Part shown: piece by piece, positions 11,040 to 20,630 of the stretch
Position numbering within the stretch: position 1 is the first letter of the stretch
Layout of the letters: each line of letters opens with the position of its first letter
DNA from: Phenylobacterium montanum
GTDB taxonomy: Bacteria; Pseudomonadota; Alphaproteobacteria; Caulobacterales; Caulobacteraceae
DNA length: 64,000 nucleotides
NCBI RefSeq assembly: GCF_018135625.1
Contig: NZ_CP073078.1
Coordinates: forward strand, 3,256,501-3,320,500
Direction: 5' to 3'
Made by a program: the position numbers and the translations under genes
Notes under the pieces: model-generated
Told to the model about the DNA's origin: nothing
Seen by the model: only the letters and a program-made list of their open reading frames with translations
The model's database searches: none

Positions 11040-11065
11040 GATCGGTCTCCTCTTGCAGCGATCCT

Positions 11066-12874
11066 TCAAAACCGCGCCGAGCGGCCCTTGATGGCGTCGC
11101 GCGCCTTGCGCACCCGCGCGCCCAGGGCGTCCGGGCGGTTCAGCTCCTTCCTGAAATCGTCGCGCGCCTCGTGCACCGAGGCGATCACCAGCCCCATGGG
11201 CACGCCGATGTCGACCAGCACGGCTTCAGACAGCTGTAGCGAGGCCTCGATGGTCTCGGGCACGGCGTCGGTGGCGCCCAGCTCGTAGAGCCGCTTGGCC
11301 TGGCGGGCGTCGCGGGCGCGGGCGACGATGGTCAGGTCCGGGCGGGCCTGGCGCGCCGCGCCGACCACCGCCTCGGCGCCTTCGGGCGAGTCCATGGTCA
11401 CCACCAGGCCGCGCGCGCTCATCAGGCCCAGGCGACGCAGGAACTCGATCCGGGCCGCGTCGCCGAAATAGACCGCCTTTCCGCCGCGGCGGGCGGCCTC
11501 GGCGTTGTGGGCGTCGCGGTCGGCGGCGATCCAGTCGATCTTGTGCCGCGTCAGCATCTCGCCGACCAGCCGCCCGACCCGGCCGTAGCCGATCACCAGC
11601 ACCCGCGGCGGGGCGGCCGGGTCGGCGGGCGGGGGCGGCTCGTGCGCCGGGGCCTTGGACGCCGCCTGGCTGGCCGTGGCCCCCAGCGCCCCAAGCAGGG
11701 GAATGGCGAACATGGTCAGGGTCGCGGCCACCAGCACGCTCTCGCCCAGCCCCGCCGGGACCAGCCGGGTCTGGATGGCGGTGTTCAAGAGCACGAAGGC
11801 GAACTCGCCGCCGGCGGCGAGGTTCAGGCCGGTCTCGACCGCCGCCGGAAGCTTCAACCCCATGACCCGCGCCGCCAGGGCCGCTGGCGCGAACTTGACC
11901 AGGATCAGGCCGGCCGCCAGCCCGAGGATCAGCAGCGGTTGCTGCGCCAGCCGCGAGAGGTCCAGGTCGATGCCCACCGAGAGGAAGAACAGGCCGAGCA
12001 GGAGACCCTTGAACGGCTCGATGGTCACCTCGACCTCGTGCCGATATTCGGTCTCGGCCAGGAGCAGCCCGGCGACGAAGGCGCCGATGGCCATGGAGAG
12101 GCCCGCCACCGCGCTGATCAGGCCGGCGCCTATAACCACCAAGAGGCAGGCGGCCAGGAACATCTCCTCGCTCCGAGCCCGCGCCACCGACTTCAGCATG
12201 GGTCTGAGCAGCAATCGGCCGATGGCGACGATGGCGACGATGGCCGCCACCGCCGGCAGCACGGCCAGCAGCAGCCGCGGGTCGAAGCCGTTGGCCTGGG
12301 CCTTGGCCACCACGCCCAGGGTGATGATGATCGGGGCCACCGAGAGGTCCTGGAACAGCAGCACCGACAGGGTCGCGCGGCCGGCCTCGGCGTGCAGCCG
12401 CCGGTGCTCGGCCATCACCGGGATCACCACCGCGGTGGAGGACAGGGTCAGGGCCGCGCCGATCGCCAGGGCGGCAGGCAAGCTGGCGCCCGCCAAGCTC
12501 GCCAGGCCGGTCAGGGCTGCGCCGCAGGCCAGCATCTGCAGCGGCCCGAGGCCGAACACCAGCCGCCGCATCAGCCGAAGCCGCTCCCACGACAGCTCCA
12601 GCCCGATCATGAACAGCAGGAACACCACCCCGAATTCGGCGAGGTCGGCTATGTCCTCGGGCCGGGCCACGGTGATGGCGCCGAGCCAGGGCAGCCGGAC
12701 GGCCAGGGCGCCCAGGCCGGAGGGGCCCAAAAGCACGCCGGCGCCCAGAAAGCCCAGCACCGGACTGATCTTCAAGCGCTTGAACAGCGGGGCGACGATC
12801 CCGGCGGTGGCCAGGAACAGCACCAGGTCCTTGTAGCCCGCCGCCGCGCCGCCCCCCGCACTGCCCACTGCCAT
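11066..12874 (-). CDS. CPA2-family cation:proton antiporter with RCK domain (KefB/C-like)
   Basis: A 602-residue protein with about 12 membrane helices (residues 15-390) followed by a cytosolic Rossmann domain starting VLVIGYGRVGRLVGEML (about 422-438), the RCK_N/TrkA-N nucleotide-binding module. This is the layout of glutathione-gated K+ efflux systems and related K+(Na+)/H+ exchangers. The long Rossmann part ends near the C-terminus with no TrkA-C domain visible. GGAGG lies before ATG 12874. Ion specificity is not shown by the sequence. Confidence 0.88.
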   Translation of the reverse strand: MAVGSAGGGAAAGYKDLVLFLATAGIVAPLFKRLKISPVLGFLGAGVLLGPSGLGALAVRLPWLGAITVARPEDIADLAEFGVVFLLFMIGLELSWERLRLMRRLVFGLGPLQMLACGAALTGLASLAGASLPAALAIGAALTLSSTAVVIPVMAEHRRLHAEAGRATLSVLLFQDLSVAPIIITLGVVAKAQANGFDPRLLLAVLPAVAAIVAIVAIGRLLLRPMLKSVARARSEEMFLAACLLVVIGAGLISAVAGLSMAIGAFVAGLLLAETEYRHEVEVTIEPFKGLLLGLFFLSVGIDLDLSRLAQQPLLILGLAAGLILVKFAPAALAARVMGLKLPAAVETGLNLAAGGEFAFVLLNTAIQTRLVPAGLGESVLVAATLTMFAIPLLGALGATASQAASKAPAHEPPPPADPAAPPRVLVIGYGRVGRLVGEMLTRHKIDWIAADRDAHNAEAARRGGKAVYFGDAARIEFLRRLGLMSARGLVVTMDSPEGAEAVVGAARQARPDLTIVARARDARQAKRLYELGATDAVPETIEASLQLSEAVLVDIGVPMGLVIASVHEARDDFRKELNRPDALGARVRKARDAIKGRSARF

Positions 12875-12995
12875 GCCGCCTCCGGTTCGCCTGTCCCTGC
12901 CGACTATAGGCCAGGCGCGGACAGGCGCATTGACAGAGCCTGACTTATCGCCGCTAACCTAGGGCAAAAATCGACAACGTGGCGAGGGTGGAGAC

Positions 12996-14627
12996 ATGAC
13001 CGAGTGGATCTATGCGGACGTCTGGGAAGCGATCGCCGACGCCATTCCCGACAGGCCGGCCCTGATCCACGGCCCCCGCCTGATCACTTGGCGCGAGTTC
13101 GACCGCCGGGCCGACGCGCTGGCCGCCTTCCTGATCGGCGCGGGTCTGCAGCGCCAGGCCAAGGTCGGGGCCTACCTGTTCAACGCGCCGGAATATCTCG
13201 AGACCTACTACGCCGCCTTCAAGGCGGGCCTGGTCCCCTTCAACACCAACTACCGCTACGCCGCCGACGAACTGACCTATCTGTTCGACAACGCCGACGC
13301 CGAGGCGATCGTCTTCCACGCCGAATATGCGCCGATGGTCGAGGCGATCCGCGAGCGCCTGCCCGGCGTGAAGGCCTGGATCGGCGTCGCCAGCCCCGGC
13401 CACCCCGTCCCGGCCTGGGCGAGCGACTATGAAGCGATCGTCGCCGGCGAGGTCGGCCGCACGATCCCCTCCTGGGGCCGCTCGGGCGACGACCTCCTGT
13501 TCCTCTACACCGGCGGCACCACCGGCATGCCCAAGGCGGTGATGTGGCGCCAGGACGACCTGTTCAACGTCTTGGGCGCCGGCGGCAATGTGCTCCTGGG
13601 CGTGCCGCCGCTGGAGACCGCCCGCGAGGCCGGCGAGCGCGCCCGGGCGGCCGAGCCCAACCTGACCATGGCCGCGGCGCCCCTGATGCACGGTACCTCC
13701 CAGTTCACTGCCCTCGGCAGCCTGACCGCCGGGGGGGCGGTGGCGGTCCTGCCCTCGCACCGCTTCAGCGCGACCGAACTGTGGGACGAGGTCCATCGGC
13801 TGAAGGTCAACAACATGGCCATCGTCGGCCAGGCCTTCGCCGCGCCCATGCTGGAGGCCCTGGAAGCCCATCCCGGCCGCTGGGACCTGTCCAGCGTGCG
13901 CCGGATCGGCTCCTCGGGCGTGGTCTGGAGCTTCGAGAACAAGCAGGGCCTGCTGCAGCACCTGCCCGCGGGCGCGATCCTGTTCGACAGCCTGGGCTCG
14001 TCCGAGGCGGTGGGCCTGGGCGCCTCGATGTCGGCGGCGGGCGAGACGGCCAAGACCGCCCGCTTCGTGGTCGGCCCCAACAGCGCCGTGTTCACCGAGG
14101 ACGGCGTGCGCGTCGAGCCGGGCTCGGGCGAGAAGGGCCTGGTGGCCACCGCCGGCTTCGTGCCGGTGGGCTACTACAAGGACCCCGAAAAGTCGGCCCG
14201 CACCTTCCGCACCTTCGAGGGCCGCCGCTGGTCGGTCCCCGGCGATTTCGCCATCGTCGAGGCCGACGGCTCCATGACCCTCCTGGGCCGCGGCTCGCAG
14301 GTGATCAACACCGGCGGCGAAAAGGTCTTCCCCGAGGAGGTTGAGGAGGCCCTGAAGCGCCATCCCGCGGTGCGTGACGCGGTGGTGGTCGGCGTGCCCG
14401 ACCCCCGCTTCGGCGAGCGCATCTGCGCCGTAGTCGAGGCTGAACCTTCCGCCGCGCCGCCGACCCTGGCGGAGTTGTCCAGCCACGTCAAAACCCAGCT
14501 CGCCGACTACAAGACCCCCCGCGAACTGGTTCTGGCCCCGGTGGCCCGCGCGCCCAACGGCAAGGTCGACTACAAGGCCAGCAAGGCCCTGGCGATCGAG
14601 GCGCTGAAAGTAGCGGCTGCGGGATAA
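12996..14627 (+). CDS. Acyl-CoA synthetase (AMP-forming)
   Basis: A 543-residue enzyme of the ANL superfamily. The P-loop YTGGTTGMPKAV is near residue 171, the adenine motif FDSLGSSEAVGLG near 330, GDFAIVEADG and INTGGEKVFPEEVEEAL near 415-450, and the catalytic Lys is in PNGKVDYK near 527. It should activate a fatty or other carboxylic acid to the CoA ester. The chain-length preference is unknown. GGTGGAG precedes ATG 12996. It diverges from the antiporter gene and is followed by a palindromic repeat. Confidence 0.92.
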   Translation: MTEWIYADVWEAIADAIPDRPALIHGPRLITWREFDRRADALAAFLIGAGLQRQAKVGAYLFNAPEYLETYYAAFKAGLVPFNTNYRYAADELTYLFDNADAEAIVFHAEYAPMVEAIRERLPGVKAWIGVASPGHPVPAWASDYEAIVAGEVGRTIPSWGRSGDDLLFLYTGGTTGMPKAVMWRQDDLFNVLGAGGNVLLGVPPLETAREAGERARAAEPNLTMAAAPLMHGTSQFTALGSLTAGGAVAVLPSHRFSATELWDEVHRLKVNNMAIVGQAFAAPMLEALEAHPGRWDLSSVRRIGSSGVVWSFENKQGLLQHLPAGAILFDSLGSSEAVGLGASMSAAGETAKTARFVVGPNSAVFTEDGVRVEPGSGEKGLVATAGFVPVGYYKDPEKSARTFRTFEGRRWSVPGDFAIVEADGSMTLLGRGSQVINTGGEKVFPEEVEEALKRHPAVRDAVVVGVPDPRFGERICAVVEAEPSAAPPTLAELSSHVKTQLADYKTPRELVLAPVARAPNGKVDYKASKALAIEALKVAAAG

Positions 14628-14628
14628 A

Positions 14629-14742
14629 TGCGTGGTTCGAGGCGTGCCCCTTAGGGTCGCTCCTCACCATGGCTATTATCTTTGCAATCCAAAACTTAGT
14701 CATCCTGAGGAGGCTGCGCAGCGGCCGTCTCGAAGGGCGCAC
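14629..14742. repeat. Palindromic intergenic repeat, diverged copy
   Basis: Begins two bases after the acyl-CoA synthetase stop. The outer arms (TGCGTGGTTCGAGGC at 14629-14643 and a degraded counterpart ending near 14742) and inner arms (CTCCTCACCATGGCT near 14660-14674; AGTCATCCTGAGGAGG near 14698-14713) match the 118-bp element at 55380-55497, but with several differences. No protein is encoded. Confidence 0.7.
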
Positions 14743-14821
14743 TTCGGTTTTGCAACGCTCCCGCAACTCATGAATGGAACTATCACCCGCCCACTTTCGC
14801 CCCGGAACGAAGAGGCGCGAG

Positions 14822-15067
14822 ATGACTAATGCTCAAGACGGCCACCGCGCATATGTCGTTCTCGGTATAGGAGCGGTGTGCATTATCCTGGCGGCGTTCC
14901 AGCTTTGGCGTGGCGCGGCTTTCGTCGGCTTTGGCTGGAAAAGCCTTCCAACCTGGGCTTCCAGAAGCGAAAACCCTGGCCTGTTTTGGGGTCAGGTCGG
15001 CCCGGTCGCTCTGCTGGGCCTCTTTTCTGTTTGTCTCGGCGTCAAGATGATCCTGAGCGGCGGCTGA
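14822..15067 (+). CDS. Small two-helix membrane protein, unknown
   Basis: An 81-residue product with two hydrophobic helices (about residues 10-28 and 55-77) on either side of a loop with several aromatic residues (FGWKSLPTWASRSENPGLFW). No family is recognised. The ATG at 14822 follows GAAGAGGCGCGAG, a moderate ribosome site. It lies between a repeat and the M13 peptidase gene and could be a real small inner-membrane protein. Confidence 0.5.
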   Translation: MTNAQDGHRAYVVLGIGAVCIILAAFQLWRGAAFVGFGWKSLPTWASRSENPGLFWGQVGPVALLGLFSVCLGVKMILSGG

Positions 15068-15198
15068 CCGGAAGTAACCCGCCCACCCCCAACATGACCA
15101 AACTTTCACCCCAATCCCGCGGGAAAGACCCTATCAATCCATTCAGGCCCGCTGCGCGAACTGTGCGGCGTCTTTGCAGTTTTGGGGCAGGAAACTTC

Positions 15199-17247
15199 AT
15201 GAAATCGCTCTTTCTGGCCAGTTGCGCCGTCATCGCGCTCAGCGCCTTCACCCCGGCCGTGGCGGGGGACGCGCCCGACGCCGCGGCGGTGGCCACGCCG
15301 CACTATGGGACCTGGGGCTATGACCTCACCGGCGAGGACAAGGCCGCCTCGCCTGGCGCCGACTTCTTCCGCTTCGCCAACGGCGCCTGGTCCGACCATG
15401 CCGAGATTCCGGCCGACCGCGTCCGCTTCGGCAATTTCGACAAGCTCTACGTGCTGTCCGAGAACCGCACCCGCCTGATCATCGAATCCGCCGCCGCCGG
15501 CCAGTCGTCCGACCCTGACGCGGCCAAGATCGGCGCCGCCTACAAGGCCTTCATGGACCAGGACAAGGTCGAGGCGCTGGACGCCAAGCCCTTGGCCCCC
15601 GACCTCGACGCCATCCGCGCCGAAAAGACCCTGGGCGATGTCGCCGCCCTGATGGGCCGCTCGCCCTTGAGCTTCCAGGGCGGGGTCTTCGCCGCCGGCA
15701 TCCAGGCCGACCAGAAGGCCCCGACCAAGTATGCGGTCTATCTTGACACCGCGGGCCTCTCGCTGCCGGACCGCGACTACTATCTGGAAGCCCAGTTCGC
15801 CGAGAAGAAGCAGGCCTACCAGGCCTATGTGGCCAAGATGCTGGGGCAGATCGGCTGGCCGGACGCCGACGCCCAGGCCAAGGCGGTGGTCGACTTCGAG
15901 ACTGAGATCGCCAAGGTCAGCTGGACCAAGGCCCAGGAGCGCGACCCCGACAAGACCTACAACCCCATGAGTGTCGACGAGCTGGTCCAGTATGCGCCGG
16001 GCTTCGACTTCAAGGCGTTCCTGAGGGCCGGCGACCTGCCCGACAGCGGCCGGGTGATCCTGGGCGCCAACACCGCCTTCCCCAAGGTGGCGGCGATCTT
16101 CGCCAACACTCCTATGGAGACGCTGAAGGCCTGGCAGGCCTTCCAGGTCGTCGACAGCGCCGCGCCCTATCTCTCCGACCGCTTCGTCCAAGCCCGCTTC
16201 GAATTCCGCAACAAGACCCTGGCCGGCCAGCCGCAGCAGAAGCCGCGCTGGAAGCGGGGCGTGGCCTTCGTGCAGGGCGCGCTCGGCGAGTCGGTCGGCC
16301 GCCTCTATGTCGCCCAGTACTTCACCCCTGAGGCCAAGGCCCAGATGGACGACCTGGTCGGCCAGCTCAGGGTGGCCCTGAAGGGCCGCATCGAGCGGCT
16401 GGACTGGATGGCGCCCGAGACCAAGGCCAAGGCCCTGGAGAAGCTCTCCAAGTTCACCGTCAAGATCGGCTATCCGGACAGGTGGCGGGACTATTCGCCC
16501 CTGACCGTCGCGGCCGACGACCTCTATGGCGACGCAGAGCGCAGCACCGCGTACGAATGGGAGCGGCAGGTCAAGCGGCTGAACGATCCGGTCGACAAGA
16601 TGGAATGGGGCATGACCCCCCAGACCGTGAACGCCTATTACAACCCGACCAACAACGAGATCGTGTTCCCGGCCGCGATCCTGCAGCCGCCGTTCTTCGA
16701 TCCCAAGGCCGACCCGGCGATCAACTACGGCGGCATCGGTGCGGTGATCGGCCACGAGATGACCCACGGCTTCGACGACGAGGGCCGCAAGTACGATGGC
16801 CTCGGCGCCCTCTCCGACTGGTGGTCGCCCCAGGACGCCAAGAAGTTCGAGGCCCAGACCGCACGCCTGGGCGCCCAATACTCCGCCTTCGAACCCCTGC
16901 CGGGCGCCCACATCAAGGGCGACAACACCATGGGCGAGAACATCGCCGACCTCGGCGGCCTGTTGGTGGCGCTCGACGCCTACCACGCCTCGCTGCACGG
17001 CAAGCCGGCGCCGGTGATCGACGGCCTGACCGGCGACCAGCGGGTGTTCCTGGGCTTCGCCCAGATCTGGCGGGAAAAGATCCGCGACGACGCGCTGCGC
17101 CAGCAGATCGCCTCCAACGAACACTCCCCGGCCCACTACCGCGTGGTCGGCACGGTGCGCAACGTCGACGCCTGGTACAAGGCCTTCGGGATCAAGCCGG
17201 GCGATCCGATGTACGTGCCGCCGGAACAGCGGGTCCGCATCTGGTGA
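15199..17247 (+). CDS. M13-family zinc metallopeptidase (neprilysin-like)
   Basis: A 682-residue exported peptidase. A signal peptide (MKSLFLASCAVIALSAF, cleavage near AVAG) precedes the M13 N-terminal domain that begins PGADFFRFANGAW. The zinc site is HEMTH at residues 519-523 with the third ligand E580 in GENIADLGG, and the substrate-binding NAYYNP is near residue 477. It ends with RVRIW, a variant of the usual C-terminal Trp motif. It should cleave short peptides in the periplasm or outside. Start chosen at ATG 15199 for the signal peptide and the AGGAAAC site. Confidence 0.95.
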   Translation: MKSLFLASCAVIALSAFTPAVAGDAPDAAAVATPHYGTWGYDLTGEDKAASPGADFFRFANGAWSDHAEIPADRVRFGNFDKLYVLSENRTRLIIESAAAGQSSDPDAAKIGAAYKAFMDQDKVEALDAKPLAPDLDAIRAEKTLGDVAALMGRSPLSFQGGVFAAGIQADQKAPTKYAVYLDTAGLSLPDRDYYLEAQFAEKKQAYQAYVAKMLGQIGWPDADAQAKAVVDFETEIAKVSWTKAQERDPDKTYNPMSVDELVQYAPGFDFKAFLRAGDLPDSGRVILGANTAFPKVAAIFANTPMETLKAWQAFQVVDSAAPYLSDRFVQARFEFRNKTLAGQPQQKPRWKRGVAFVQGALGESVGRLYVAQYFTPEAKAQMDDLVGQLRVALKGRIERLDWMAPETKAKALEKLSKFTVKIGYPDRWRDYSPLTVAADDLYGDAERSTAYEWERQVKRLNDPVDKMEWGMTPQTVNAYYNPTNNEIVFPAAILQPPFFDPKADPAINYGGIGAVIGHEMTHGFDDEGRKYDGLGALSDWWSPQDAKKFEAQTARLGAQYSAFEPLPGAHIKGDNTMGENIADLGGLLVALDAYHASLHGKPAPVIDGLTGDQRVFLGFAQIWREKIRDDALRQQIASNEHSPAHYRVVGTVRNVDAWYKAFGIKPGDPMYVPPEQRVRIW

Positions 17248-17327
17248 GGCGAGGCTGAGGCTAAGGAGACGCCGGCGGCCGCTAATCTGAATATGCCGCC
17301 GGCCTCCGCCGTAGTATCCCTCTGCCC

Positions 17328-18494
17328 ATGCCGAACCCCATCTTCGCCAACCTGCCCACCACCGTGTTCGAGGAGATGTCGGGCCTGGCCCGCGAGCTCG
17401 GAGCCGTGAACCTCGGCCAGGGCTTCCCCGACGATCCCGGCCCCGAGGCCGTGCGGCGCAAGGCGGCCGAGCAGGTGCTGGATGGCTACAACCAGTATCC
17501 GCCCATGGCCGGCCTGCCGGCGCTGCGCGAGGCGGTGGCGAACCACTACGCCCGCAGCCAGGGCCTCGATCTCGACTGGAAGGGCGAGGTCACCGTCACC
17601 TCCGGCGCCACCGAGGCCATCGCCGCCAGCCTCCTGGCCCTGATCCGGCCCGGCGACGAGGTGGTGCTGTTCCAGCCGCTCTATGACAGCTACCTGCCGA
17701 TCGTGCGCCTGGCAGGCGGCGTGCCGCGCCTGGCCAATCTGAAGCCGCCGCACTGGCGCATCGACCGGGCCATGCTGGAGGGCGTGTTCAGCGAGAAGAC
17801 CCGCGTCGTGATGCTCAACACCCCGCTGAACCCCGCCGCCGTGGTGTTGCCGGACGAGGATCTGGCCCTCCTGGCCGAGTTTTGCGTGCGCCACGACGCC
17901 GTCGCCGTCTGTGACGAGGTCTGGGAGCAGGTGGTGTTCGCCCCCCACGTCCACCGCTCGCTGATGACGTTTCCGGGGATGCGCGAGCGCGCGGTCAAGA
18001 TCGGCTCGGCGGGCAAGATGTTCGGCCTGACCGGCTGGAAGGTGGGCTTCATCTGCGCCGCCCCGCCGCTGACGGCGGTGATCGCCAAGGCCCACCAGTT
18101 CCTGACCTTCACCACCCCGCCGAACCTGCAGGCCGCCGTCGCCTGGGGCCTCGACAACGCCGGCGATTGGTTCGAGACCATGCCGGCGGGCCTCATGGCC
18201 TCGCGCGACCGCCTGGCCGAGGGCCTGAAGCGCGAAGGCTTCGCCACCCTGGCCAGCCAGGGCACCTATTTCCTCAACATCGACCTGCCGGCCTCCGGCG
18301 TCGACCTCGGCGACCGCGACTTCTGCCTGCGCGCGGTGAAGGAGGCCGGCGTGGCGGCGATCCCGGTCTCGGCCTTCTACGAACAGGCGCCGGTGACCAC
18401 GATCATGCGCCTCTGCTTTTCCAAGGCCGACGCCACCCTGGACGAGGGAATCCGGCGCCTCGCCAAGGCGCGGGAGATCGTGCGACGCGGCTAG
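17328..18494 (+). CDS. PLP-dependent class I/II aminotransferase
   Basis: A 388-residue fold-type I aminotransferase. The internal aldimine lysine is K230 in GSAGKMFGLTGWKVG; other markers are NLGQGFPDDPGP near residue 25, YNQYPPMAGLPALREAV near 55, and VCDEVWEQVVF near 205. It is closest in style to the methionine/kynurenine aminotransferases (YbdL/KAT group), in which NxPxNP is normal; here the segment reads NTPLNPAAVV. Amino-donor specificity is not established. It converges on the AraC regulator gene, with stop codons overlapping. Confidence 0.88.
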   Translation: MPNPIFANLPTTVFEEMSGLARELGAVNLGQGFPDDPGPEAVRRKAAEQVLDGYNQYPPMAGLPALREAVANHYARSQGLDLDWKGEVTVTSGATEAIAASLLALIRPGDEVVLFQPLYDSYLPIVRLAGGVPRLANLKPPHWRIDRAMLEGVFSEKTRVVMLNTPLNPAAVVLPDEDLALLAEFCVRHDAVAVCDEVWEQVVFAPHVHRSLMTFPGMRERAVKIGSAGKMFGLTGWKVGFICAAPPLTAVIAKAHQFLTFTTPPNLQAAVAWGLDNAGDWFETMPAGLMASRDRLAEGLKREGFATLASQGTYFLNIDLPASGVDLGDRDFCLRAVKEAGVAAIPVSAFYEQAPVTTIMRLCFSKADATLDEGIRRLAKAREIVRRG

Positions 18495-19234
18495 CCGGCC
18501 CCGAACCGCCCCGGCGTCACCCCGAACTGCTTTTTGAACGCGGCGATGAAGGCGCTGGGGCTCTCGTAGCCGCAGTCGAGGGCGGCGCTCGTTACCGGTG
18601 TTCCGGCGCCGAGCGCGGCCGCGGCTGCGATCAGGCGGGCCTTCTGGCGAAAAGCTTCCAGGGTCAGGCCGGTCTCGGCGCGGAACAGCCGCTGGAGAGT
18701 GCGTAAGGAGGCGCCGGCGGTGTGGGCGAGGCCTGCCAGGTCGCTGCGATCATCGGGCGCCGCCTGCAGTCGCTCGGCCACCGTCCGGGCCCGCGGGTCG
18801 CGCGGCAGGGGCAGGGCGAGGTCGAGCGGCGGCGCCTCGCGCATCAGGTCGATCAAAAGGCCCGCCAGCCGGTCGTGCGGCGGCTGGCCCGGGTCCAGCA
18901 TGCCGATCTTCAGGATATGCAGGATCACCTCGCGCAGCAGCGGCGCTACCCCGACCACCCTCAGGTCCGGCGGCAGGGCGGCGGCGCGTTCCGGCGCGAT
19001 GTAGAGGGTGCGCAGCGCCGTCTCGCCGACCATGATCAGTTCGTGGCCGGCTCCCGGCGGGACCCAGACCGCTCGCGTCGGCGGGGCGAGCCAGGCGGCC
19101 TCGTCGGTGATCACCCGGATCGCGCCCGTGGCGCCGAAGACCAGCTGGCCCCAGGGGTGGGCGTGGCGGTCCAGCCGTGCGCCGTCCCTGAAGGTCAGTG
19201 ACAAGGAGCGGACATCGAAGCCGTCGCCGCTCAA
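18491..19234 (-). CDS. AraC-family transcriptional regulator
   Basis: A 247-residue regulator with an N-terminal cupin-like sensor (RHAHPWGQLVFG and WVPPGAGHEL, residues about 20-70) and a C-terminal AraC helix-turn-helix pair (GASLRTLQRLFRAETGLT and ALDCGYESPSAFIAAFKKQFG). No ATG is available near the correct start. TTG at 19234 overlaps the TGA of the upstream VOC gene (TTGA), so coupled translation from TTG is the best explanation. Its target may be the VOC gene or a neighbour. Confidence 0.85.
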   Translation of the reverse strand: MSGDGFDVRSLSLTFRDGARLDRHAHPWGQLVFGATGAIRVITDEAAWLAPPTRAVWVPPGAGHELIMVGETALRTLYIAPERAAALPPDLRVVGVAPLLREVILHILKIGMLDPGQPPHDRLAGLLIDLMREAPPLDLALPLPRDPRARTVAERLQAAPDDRSDLAGLAHTAGASLRTLQRLFRAETGLTLEAFRQKARLIAAAAALGAGTPVTSAALDCGYESPSAFIAAFKKQFGVTPGRFGAG

Positions 19235-19608
19235 TCGAATACGCCAGGCTCGTACTGCATGGCGCCCACGAGGTTGCCCTCGGTGTCCTCGAAATAGATC
19301 AGCTCGCCGACCCCATCGATGCGGTAGGGCGGCATGACGATCTTGCCGCCCCGGGCCTCGACCGCGGCGATGGTGGCCTTCAGATCTTCGACCCCCAGGG
19401 TAGCCTCGTACCCCGCCATCTTCACCCCCGGCTTGATCTCGCGGCGGTGCTGCAGGGCGCCGCCGAACCCGTCGCCGGCGTTCTTCACCTGGTAGAAATC
19501 GGGCGGCCCCCAGGGTTCGAAGCGCCAGCCGAACACCGCCTCGTAGAAGCTCTTGGCGCGGGGAACGTCGTCGGCGTTGATGGCGAAATGGCGGAACCTG
19601 GCGGGCAT
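19231..19608 (-). CDS. VOC-family (glyoxalase-like) protein
   Basis: A 125-residue single VOC domain: RFRHFAINADDVPRAKSFYE at the N-terminus, GWRFEPWGPPDFYQV in the middle and IYFEDTEGNLVGAM at the end, where H and E residues are in the usual metal positions. It resembles the group annotated as bleomycin-resistance or lactoylglutathione lyase relatives, without evidence for that activity. It is translationally coupled to the AraC regulator downstream. Confidence 0.85.
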   Translation of the reverse strand: MPARFRHFAINADDVPRAKSFYEAVFGWRFEPWGPPDFYQVKNAGDGFGGALQHRREIKPGVKMAGYEATLGVEDLKATIAAVEARGGKIVMPPYRIDGVGELIYFEDTEGNLVGAMQYEPGVFD

Positions 19609-19703
19609 GGCGCGCTCCTTCCTGAAGAGCGGCCATGCTGCGCCTCAGCGTGACGGCGCGCTAGCGATGGAACGCCAATGAGTGTCGCCAATGCGCAAGT
19701 CGA

Positions 19704-20465
19704 TCAGCAGGTCGCGCCGCCGTCGACCACGATGGTCTGGCCGGTGGTCCAGGCGCCGGCGCGCGAGGCCAGGTAGATGGCCGCGCCGGCCAGATCGTCG
19801 GGCTCGCCCAGGCGGCGCAGCGGGGTGTTCTGGCTCGAGCGGATCTCGGCTTCGGGCGTATCCCACAGCGCCTTGGCGAAGTCGGTCTTCACCAGCCCCG
19901 GGGCGATGCAGTTGACCCGGATGTTGTGCGGCGACAGCTCCTGAGCCAGGTTCCGCGCCAGCTGCATGTCGGCGGCCTTGGAGATGCAGTAGGCGCCGAT
20001 GATCGGCGAGCCGCGCAGGCCGCCGATCGACGAGACGATGATGATCGCCCCCTCGCGCCGCTCCTTCATCTCGGGCGCCACCATAGAGATCAGCCAGTGG
20101 TTCGAGATGATGTTGTTGTCGAGGATTTTGCGGAACTGATCGTCGGCGATGCCCTCCATCGGGCCGTAATAGGGGTTGGAGGCGGCGTTGCAGACCAGGA
20201 TGTCGACCTTGCCGAACGCCTTGCGAGTCTCGTCCACCAGCCGCTGCAGGTCGGCCTTGGAGGAGATGTTGGCCGGAACGGCGATGGCGGCGGCGGGGTG
20301 CTGCTCGTTGATGGCGGCCGCGACCTCTTCGCAGGGGCCGGCCTTGCGCGAGGAGATCACCACCTTGGCCCCCTGCTCGGCCATGCGTTCGGCGATCGCC
20401 TTGCCGATGCCGCGCGACGAACCGGTGATGATGGCGACCTTGCCGGTGAGATCGAACAGGGACAT
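19704..20465 (-). CDS. Short-chain dehydrogenase/reductase
   Basis: A 253-residue NAD(P)-dependent SDR. The cofactor motif TGSSRGIGKAIAERMAE is at about residues 14-30, CNAASNP near 92, the catalytic Ser in VSSIGG near 145, and YCISK with catalytic Tyr and Lys near 159-163; it ends with TGQTIVVDGGATC. The typical DHRS4/FabG-like fold suggests a 3-hydroxyacyl or carbonyl substrate, not proven. ATG 20465 has GGGAG upstream and lies just beyond a CAAAC-N4-GTTTG operator, linking it to the acyl-CoA dehydrogenase gene at 2977. Confidence 0.9.
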   Translation of the reverse strand: MSLFDLTGKVAIITGSSRGIGKAIAERMAEQGAKVVISSRKAGPCEEVAAAINEQHPAAAIAVPANISSKADLQRLVDETRKAFGKVDILVCNAASNPYYGPMEGIADDQFRKILDNNIISNHWLISMVAPEMKERREGAIIIVSSIGGLRGSPIIGAYCISKAADMQLARNLAQELSPHNIRVNCIAPGLVKTDFAKALWDTPEAEIRSSQNTPLRRLGEPDDLAGAAIYLASRAGAWTTGQTIVVDGGATC

Positions 20466-20473
20466 TTGGCGCT

Positions 20474-20491
20474 CCCAAACAGTTGTTTGAA
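20474..20491. promoter_or_regulatory. Operator related to the 2938 palindrome
   Basis: Read on the minus strand this is TTCAAACAACTGTTTGGG, matching the site at 2938-2955 at 15 of 18 positions and keeping the perfect CAAAC-N4-GTTTG core. It lies 9 bp upstream of the SDR start codon, a position suited to repression. Confidence 0.5.
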
Positions 20492-20630
20492 TTTCGGGGC
20501 GCACCATCGTTCGACCAAGAGATCAGGTCAAGGGGATGCCGCTGCCGCTGCGGAATGAGCGCAGCAAAAGCCGCTTTCCTGCGTCAGCCGCCTCCCTTAT
20601 CTGTGATCACGAACAAGTCGGGGGGATTTC

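Noticed and set aside
12954-14486. A 510-residue minus-strand frame opposite the acyl-CoA synthetase
   Set aside because: Shadow frame of a well-supported gene, low-complexity with no domain.
14878-15198. Upstream extension of the M13 peptidase frame
   Set aside because: It would place more than 100 residues before a clear signal peptide and overlap the small membrane protein gene; the ATG at 15199 has its own ribosome site.
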